64,000 nucleotides of DNA from Phytomonospora sp040655735 (GTDB lineage: Bacteria; Actinomycetota; Actinomycetes; Mycobacteriales; Micromonosporaceae). The stretch is taken from NCBI RefSeq assembly GCF_040655735.1, contig NZ_JBFAKK010000004.1, positions 124,001 to 188,000 on the forward strand. The letters run 5' to 3'. Of this stretch, positions 59,231 to 64,000 are shown piece by piece; position 1 is the stretch's first letter; every line of letters starts with the position of its first letter. The notes beneath the pieces are model-generated. The model did not search any database and was not told the DNA's origin. It saw only the letters and a list, made by a program, of their open reading frames with translations. A program made the translations under genes and the position numbers.

Positions 59231-59288
59231 CCCCCGCACCAACCCGTTCCGTGAGTCAGCCCACCGTCCCCTTTGGAGGGAACGCATC

Positions 59289-60446
59289 GTGACCACTGCC
59301 GTACTGGTGGACAGGTCGACCGGCTGCCTCGTCGGCGCCGCCGTGGGCGATGCCCTCGGCGGCGCCACCGAAGGCGCCCTCCCCGAACAGATCAAGGCCC
59401 GCTTCGGCGGATGGGTCGACGGCGTCGTCGGCCCCTTCCACGAGGACTGGCGGACGGCGAGGCCCACCGCGCCGTACCACAAGGGCGACGGTCACATCAC
59501 CGACGACACCTTGATGACCCACGCGCTGATCCGCGTGTACGCGCACCGCCGCGACCACCTCGACGCCTTCGACATCGCCGACCACCTGGTCCCCGACCTC
59601 ATCGGCCACCGCGTCTACATCCCCGACATGGAACGCGAGGCGGTCACCCTGCACCGGCTCGCCCTCGCCGAGCGCCACCTCGTCGCCCGCCTGTTCCACG
59701 CACACGCCGACCCCCGTGAGGCCGGCGTCGGGAACATCGTCAACTGCGGTGCGGCGATGTACATGGCGCCGGTCGGGATCGTCAACGCCGGCAACCCCGC
59801 CGGGGCTTACGTCGAGGCGATCGAGATCGCCGGCGCGCACCAGGCCAGCTACGGGCGCGAGGCCGCCGGCGTGTTCGCCGCCGCCGTCGCCGAGGCCATG
59901 ACACCCGGCGCCGACGCCGAGTCCGTCGTCGCCGCGGCCCTCTCGGTCGCCAAGGACGGCACCCGCGCGGCCATCGAGGCCGTCCGCGACGCCGTGCGCG
60001 GCAAGAACGACTGCCTCGCCTCCATCGACGACCTGCGCCGGGCCATCGCGCCCTTCGACACCGTCGGCGAGGAGTACCGCAACCCCGGCCTCGGCGCCCG
60101 CCGCCCCAGCCGGCTGCACACCATCGAGGAACTTCCCGCCGCACTCGGGATGCTCCTGATCGCCGACGGCGACTACGCCAAGGCCGTCCTCGGATCGGTC
60201 AACTACGGCCGCGACGCCGACTCGACCGCGACGATGGCCGGCGCCATCGCCGGCGCCCTGGGCGGTGCCAAGGCCGTTCCCGGCGACTGGTCCGACAAGG
60301 TCGCCGCCGCCAGCCGGGTCGACCTCGTCGCACCCGCGGTCACGCTCGCCGAGGTCGCCGGGGAGATCTTCGCCGCCGACGAGCGCCGCTGGCGTGAGCG
60401 CGCGGGCCGTTTCGCGGCGCTGGCCGACACGGTGGGGGAGCGTTGA
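59289..60446 (+). CDS. ADP-ribosylglycohydrolase family protein 1
   Basis: 385-residue helical hydrolase of the ADP-ribosylglycohydrolase/DraG superfamily, which splits N- or O-ribosyl bonds using two Mg2+. The metal motifs are complete: GAAVGDALGGATEG (about 16-29), ITDDTLMTHAL with TDDT at 71-74, and YGRDADSTATMAGAIAGA with D309-x-D311-S312. The GTG start has TTGGAGGG eight bases upstream. In this operon, which also encodes uptake proteins and ribokinase, it more likely cleaves an imported ribosylated small molecule than removes ADP-ribose from a protein. Confidence 0.9.
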   Translation: MTTAVLVDRSTGCLVGAAVGDALGGATEGALPEQIKARFGGWVDGVVGPFHEDWRTARPTAPYHKGDGHITDDTLMTHALIRVYAHRRDHLDAFDIADHLVPDLIGHRVYIPDMEREAVTLHRLALAERHLVARLFHAHADPREAGVGNIVNCGAAMYMAPVGIVNAGNPAGAYVEAIEIAGAHQASYGREAAGVFAAAVAEAMTPGADAESVVAAALSVAKDGTRAAIEAVRDAVRGKNDCLASIDDLRRAIAPFDTVGEEYRNPGLGARRPSRLHTIEELPAALGMLLIADGDYAKAVLGSVNYGRDADSTATMAGAIAGALGGAKAVPGDWSDKVAAASRVDLVAPAVTLAEVAGEIFAADERRWRERAGRFAALADTVGER

Positions 60447-61804
60447 GGATCACCTGGGTGCAGCCCGAGGACCTGGTACCGCACGAACTGATCGCGGCCA
60501 GGCTCGAAGGCAGACCGGTCGACGACATCGAGCGGCGCTGGCTCGACGCGGGTGGCGCGGGCGCGCCGCCCGCCAAGGGCGCCTCACCCGAGCAGGCGGG
60601 CGAGGACCTGCGGGCCCTCGCCCACCGGCTGCTCGACGAGCTCGACGCGCTGCCGGGCCCCGACCCGGCGGCCGAGCCCGCCGACCTCGACGGGGTCCGG
60701 GCGCACTGGCCCGCCACGTGGGGCCTGCCCGGTGTGCCGGACACCGAGGCGCTGCGCGAGCGGCTCCACGGTGCCTGGCTCGGCCGCGCGGCCGGCTGCG
60801 TGCTCGGCAAACCCGTCGAGGGGCTGCCGCGCGAGGGGATCGCCGAGATCCTCCACTCGACCGGCACCTGGCCGCTGAGCGGGTACTTCACCGCGCGTGG
60901 ACTCGCCGACGACGTCGCCGCCCGGCGCCCGTGGAACCGTCGCAGCAAAGCGACCAGCCTCGTCGAGAACATCGACGGGATGCCCGAGGACGACGACCTC
61001 AACTACCCGCTGATGGCCCTGCTGCTCCTCGAACAGCACGGCGCCGATCTGACGAGCGAGCACGTCGCCGCCTCCTGGCTCGACCTGCTCCCCGCCGGGC
61101 GGACCTTCACCGCCGAACGGGTCGCCTACCGCAACCTGCTCCTCGGTCTCGTCCCGCCGGTGACCGCGACCCGCCACAACCCCTTCCGGGAATGGATCGG
61201 CGCGCAGATCCGCACCGACCTATACGGCTGGGCGCACCCCGGCGACGTGGCCCTCGCCGCCGAACTCGCCCACCGCGACGCCGTCGTCAGCCACGTCCGC
61301 AACGGTGTCTACGGCGCCATGTTCGCCGCGGCCATGGGCGCGGCGGCCGTCGTCGCGTCCCGTGTGGACGAGGTACTCGATGCCGGGATCGCCGTCCTGC
61401 CACCGGAGAGCCGCATCGCCGGCGCCGTACGGGAGGCGCGCGAGCTGGCCGCGTCGGAGAAGGACTGGGAGCGCGTCCTCGACGTGCTTCACGAGCGGCA
61501 CGGTCACCTGCACTGGGTGCACGTCGTCAACAACGCCGCCTTGGCCACCGCCGCGCTGGTGCACGGCGAGGGCGATTTCGCGCGCACCATCACCGCGGTG
61601 GTCACCGGTGGCTGGGACACCGACTCCAACGGAGCCACCGTCGGCGGGATCATCGGCGCGCTCACCGGCGCCTCCGCGCTGCCCCGCGAGTGGACCCGAC
61701 CCCTGCGCAACCGGCTGGCGACCTCGATCCCCGGCCTTGACGGGATCGGCTTCGACACGCTCGCCGCACGGACGCTCGCGCTGGTACCGGGCAGGGCAGA
61801 GTGA
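60443..61804 (+). CDS. ADP-ribosylglycohydrolase family protein 2 (variant)
   Basis: 453-residue second member of the DraG/ADPRH superfamily with an N-terminal extension of about 100 residues (helical, TWVQPEDLVPHELIAARLEG) before the catalytic core starting LHGAWLGRAAGCVLGKPVEG. The usual T-D-D-T is replaced by PEDDDLNYP (Glu182, Asp183-185), while the second metal motif GGWDTDSNGATVGGIIGA is intact (DTDS near 392-395). The pair of normal and variant forms suggests a heteromeric enzyme or two steps on one substrate. The TTG start overlaps the preceding stop (TTGA). Confidence 0.88.
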   Translation: MRITWVQPEDLVPHELIAARLEGRPVDDIERRWLDAGGAGAPPAKGASPEQAGEDLRALAHRLLDELDALPGPDPAAEPADLDGVRAHWPATWGLPGVPDTEALRERLHGAWLGRAAGCVLGKPVEGLPREGIAEILHSTGTWPLSGYFTARGLADDVAARRPWNRRSKATSLVENIDGMPEDDDLNYPLMALLLLEQHGADLTSEHVAASWLDLLPAGRTFTAERVAYRNLLLGLVPPVTATRHNPFREWIGAQIRTDLYGWAHPGDVALAAELAHRDAVVSHVRNGVYGAMFAAAMGAAAVVASRVDEVLDAGIAVLPPESRIAGAVREARELAASEKDWERVLDVLHERHGHLHWVHVVNNAALATAALVHGEGDFARTITAVVTGGWDTDSNGATVGGIIGALTGASALPREWTRPLRNRLATSIPGLDGIGFDTLAARTLALVPGRAE

Positions 61805-62721
61805 GGCGCATGAGCCTTGAAGTGACCGTGGTCGGCAGCGTCAACATGGACCTCGTCGCCACCACCCCGACCCTGCCCGCTCCCGGCGAGACGGTGCTGG
61901 GACACGGCTTCAGCACCGTTCCGGGCGGCAAGGGGGCCAACCAGGCCGTCGCCGCCGCGCGGGCCGGGGGCCGCACGGCCTTCATCGGCGCGGTCGGCTC
62001 CGACGGGTTCGGCACCGAGCTGCGCTCGGCCCTCGAACTCTCCGGCGTCGACATCGACGGCCTGCGAACGGTTCCCGGTCCGTCCGGAGTGGCGCTGATC
62101 GCCGTCGACGACGCCGGTGAGAACAGCATCGTGGTCGCGCCGGGCGCCAACGGCGAACTGCGGAACCTGACCGTCGAGGACCGCGGCCGCATCGCCGCCG
62201 CCTCCGTCCTGGTGTGTCAGCTGGAGGTTCCGCTGCTCGCGGTGCTGGAGGCCGCGCGGGCGGCACGCGAGGCCGGAACCCGCGTGGTGCTCAACGCCGC
62301 GCCCGCCCGCGAACTGCCGGCGGAGCTCCTGTCCCTTGTGGACCTCCTGGTGGTCAACGAGGGAGAGGCCCGCACGCTGGCCGACACCGAGGCCACCGAC
62401 CCCGGATCACTGATCGACGCGCTCGTGCGGGTGGTTCCGCACGTCGTGCTCACCTTGGGCGGAGCCGGGTCGGTGTACGGCGACCGCGGCGGTCGTCGTG
62501 AGACCGTCGCCGCGCCTAAGGTGACGGTGGTGGACACCACCGCCGCCGGTGACTCCTTCACCGGCGCGCTCGCGGTCGCCTGGGCGGAAGGCCGCGACCT
62601 GCCCGAGGCCTGTCGCTGGGCCAGTGCCGCCGGAGGCGTGACCGTCCAGCGGCCCGGCGCCACGAGCGCCCTGCCCGGCCGAGCCGAGATCGACGACTTG
62701 TACGAGGTGACCTACCCGTGA
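61801..62721 (+). CDS. rbsK: Ribokinase (PfkB family)
   Basis: 306-residue PfkB sugar kinase. GGKGANQAVAAARAGG (about 42-57) is the ribokinase substrate motif and DTTAAGDSFTGALAVA (about 246-261) the ATP/anion-hole motif with catalytic D252; NMD near 15 and NEGEA match ribokinase. It phosphorylates ribose (or a close sugar) with ATP, giving ribose 5-phosphate for the pentose phosphate pathway. GTG overlaps the preceding stop; an ATG nine bases later is an alternative. Its place after the two glycohydrolases links sugar release to phosphorylation. Confidence 0.9.
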   Translation: MRRMSLEVTVVGSVNMDLVATTPTLPAPGETVLGHGFSTVPGGKGANQAVAAARAGGRTAFIGAVGSDGFGTELRSALELSGVDIDGLRTVPGPSGVALIAVDDAGENSIVVAPGANGELRNLTVEDRGRIAAASVLVCQLEVPLLAVLEAARAAREAGTRVVLNAAPARELPAELLSLVDLLVVNEGEARTLADTEATDPGSLIDALVRVVPHVVLTLGGAGSVYGDRGGRRETVAAPKVTVVDTTAAGDSFTGALAVAWAEGRDLPEACRWASAAGGVTVQRPGATSALPGRAEIDDLYEVTYP

Positions 62722-64000
62722 GTTTCAACCCCTACGTCCCGAGGCCGATCGACAAGCCCGCGGACGTGCCCCTCGACGGCGCCGACCTGCGCGTACTCGA
62801 CGACGCGAAGATCTTCGCCGCGCCGGACGATCCGGCCGAGTGGCCGGCCTGGCGGGCGGCGCTGAGCCGGTGGCGGACCGACGCCGTCGAGCGCATCGCC
62901 TATGACGACGAGCTCTACGCGCGGCCCGAGTTCGACTGGGTGGCCACCAACTACGTCGTGTGCCTGGCGTGGCTGTGGGACGAGCTGCTCTACGACCACG
63001 CGACCGGGCGCTTCACCCCCGAGCGGTTCCTGGAGGTCGCCCAGCGCGACTTCGGCGGCTTCGACGGCGTCGTGCTGTGGCACGCCTATCCCGTCATCGG
63101 CCTCGACGACCGCAACCAGTTCGACTTCTACCGGCAGGTGCCCGAGCTGCCCGGTCTGGTCGCGGCCTTCCAGGCACGCGGTGTGCGGGTCTTCGTCGAC
63201 TACAACCCCTGGGATGTGGGCACCCGGCGCGAAGCGGTCGACGACATCGCCGCGGTCGCCCAGATCGTGGAGTGGCTGGGCGTCGACGGTGTCTTCCTCG
63301 ACACGATGAAGGAGGGCGGCACGGTCCTGCGCGAGGCCCTCGACGCCGTTCGGCCCGGAGTCGCGCTGGAGGGCGAGTCGCGGTTGCCGCTGGAGCGGGT
63401 CTGCGACCACCCGATGTCGTGGGCGCAGTGGTTCGCCGACAGCGAGGTCCCGGGCGTGCTGCGGTCGCGCTGGTTCGAGCCCCGCCACATGCCGCACCAC
63501 ACCCGCCGCTGGCATCGCGACCACTCCGGCGAGCTGCACTCGGCGTGGCTCAACGGCGCCGGGATGCTGGTCTGGGAGAGCGTCTTCGGTTCCTGGGTCG
63601 GCTGGAACGACCGGGACAAGGGCCTGCTGCGCGCCATGCGCCGCGTCTGGAACGGTTACGCCGCGTGGCTTCGCGACGGCGGCTGGACGCCGCTGGCCGA
63701 CCATCCCGGTGAGGGGGTCTCGGTGTACGCGTCGCGCTGGGATCACCTCGACACGCCACTGTGGACGGTCGCCAATCCCGGCCCGGCCCACGACGGACCC
63801 TGGCTGGTCACCGACGAGCGCCCCGGCCACCGCTGGTTCGAGTTGACCACCGGGACCGAGCTGACGCCGAAGACCCTCGACGACGGGCGCATCGCCGTCG
63901 GCGGCCCGATCGCCGAGGGCGGTGTCGCCGCCGTGCTGGCCAGCCCGGTGCCGGTGATCCTGCCCGTCCACGAGCCCGGACCGCTCGACACGACCTACCC
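62718..64000 (+). CDS. TIM-barrel glycosidase-like protein (runs off window)
   Basis: Last visible gene of the operon; 427 codons are present and the frame is open at the end. Its GTG overlaps the ribokinase stop. The middle looks like a TIM barrel: FGGFDGVVLWHAYPVIGLDDR, GVRVFVDYNPWDVG, EWLGVDGVFLDTMKEGG, VALEGESRLPLERV and LVWESVFGSWVGWN, with Asp/Glu at strand ends as in glycoside hydrolases. A beta-rich region begins near residue 330 (GEGVSVYASRWDHLD). Family and substrate are not identified; hydrolysis of a sugar conjugate is the best guess from context. Other domains may follow beyond the window. Confidence 0.75.
   Translation, partial: MSFNPYVPRPIDKPADVPLDGADLRVLDDAKIFAAPDDPAEWPAWRAALSRWRTDAVERIAYDDELYARPEFDWVATNYVVCLAWLWDELLYDHATGRFTPERFLEVAQRDFGGFDGVVLWHAYPVIGLDDRNQFDFYRQVPELPGLVAAFQARGVRVFVDYNPWDVGTRREAVDDIAAVAQIVEWLGVDGVFLDTMKEGGTVLREALDAVRPGVALEGESRLPLERVCDHPMSWAQWFADSEVPGVLRSRWFEPRHMPHHTRRWHRDHSGELHSAWLNGAGMLVWESVFGSWVGWNDRDKGLLRAMRRVWNGYAAWLRDGGWTPLADHPGEGVSVYASRWDHLDTPLWTVANPGPAHDGPWLVTDERPGHRWFELTTGTELTPKTLDDGRIAVGGPIAEGGVAAVLASPVPVILPVHEPGPLDTTY

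Noticed and set aside
26574..64000. Prophage, integrative element or transposon borders
   Set aside because: No integrase, transposase, resolvase or terminal inverted repeats were seen and base composition and codon use are even across the region.

Overview
The window comes from a very GC-rich actinomycete chromosome. Third codon positions are almost always G or C, GTG and TTG starts are common, and many genes have a -10 hexamer 6-9 bases before the start codon, as in leaderless mRNAs. The cell biology also fits an actinobacterium: WXG/ESX-type small proteins, a SARP regulator, LtrA, CBM2, a c-di-AMP riboswitch and msiK-style sugar ABC operons without their own ATPase. A Glycomyces/Stackebrandtia or related mycelial lineage is possible, but the genus cannot be settled from sequence reading. 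No tRNA, rRNA, transposase, integrase or CRISPR array was seen, so this is ordinary chromosome rather than an obvious island.

Layout. 0-11.5 kb: DNA repair and RNA genes (sbcCD, RNB nuclease), a four-gene ESX-like operon (YbaB-like, EspC-like, large helical protein, membrane protein), a HerA-type ATPase, a RibD-C reductase, a K+ channel with RCK domain, a sugar isomerase-like protein and a GNAT-like protein. 11.5-15.3 kb: two small membrane genes, then a second small/large ESX-like pair whose large partner has 839 residues. 15.3-25.3 kb: a secreted subtilase, a VOC protein, small membrane proteins, a winged-helix protein, a two-component system and an NAD(P)-binding protein. 25.3-26.6 kb: a stretch without a credible gene, holding an octamer tandem repeat and degenerate longer direct repeats. 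26.6-38 kb: TetR/alcohol dehydrogenase pair, an orphan CBM2 protein, two envelope proteins (L,D-transpeptidase; a coiled-coil secreted protein behind a c-di-AMP riboswitch), an ABC-F protein with a long leader, LtrA, a SARP regulator divergent from an M23 peptidase. 38-46.6 kb: a lipoprotein hydrolase, crtB-crtI, a flavodoxin/MarR pair with twin operators, and a dicarboxylate module (DASS transporter, LysR regulator, tartrate/D-malate dehydrogenase) sharing one palindromic box. 46.9-54.6 kb: a double pterin-dehydratase-like/VOC fusion, a 1371-residue protein ending in SUKH-like and WGR domains, and a DinB/MDMPI-RraA-isochorismatase cluster. 54.8-64 kb: a LacI-controlled operon with ABC permeases, binding lipoprotein, two ADP-ribosylglycohydrolases, a ribokinase and a TIM-barrel-like protein that runs off the window.

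The most system-like parts are the LacI/ADP-ribosylglycohydrolase/ribokinase operon, which reads as uptake and dismantling of a ribosylated compound, and the dicarboxylate module with matched LysR boxes on both sides of the regulator gene. The large SUKH/WGR protein and the two ESX-like pairs are the least understood coding sequences. Starts were chosen from Shine-Dalgarno spacing, stop/start overlaps and conserved domain edges; all family calls are from reading motifs, without database searches.
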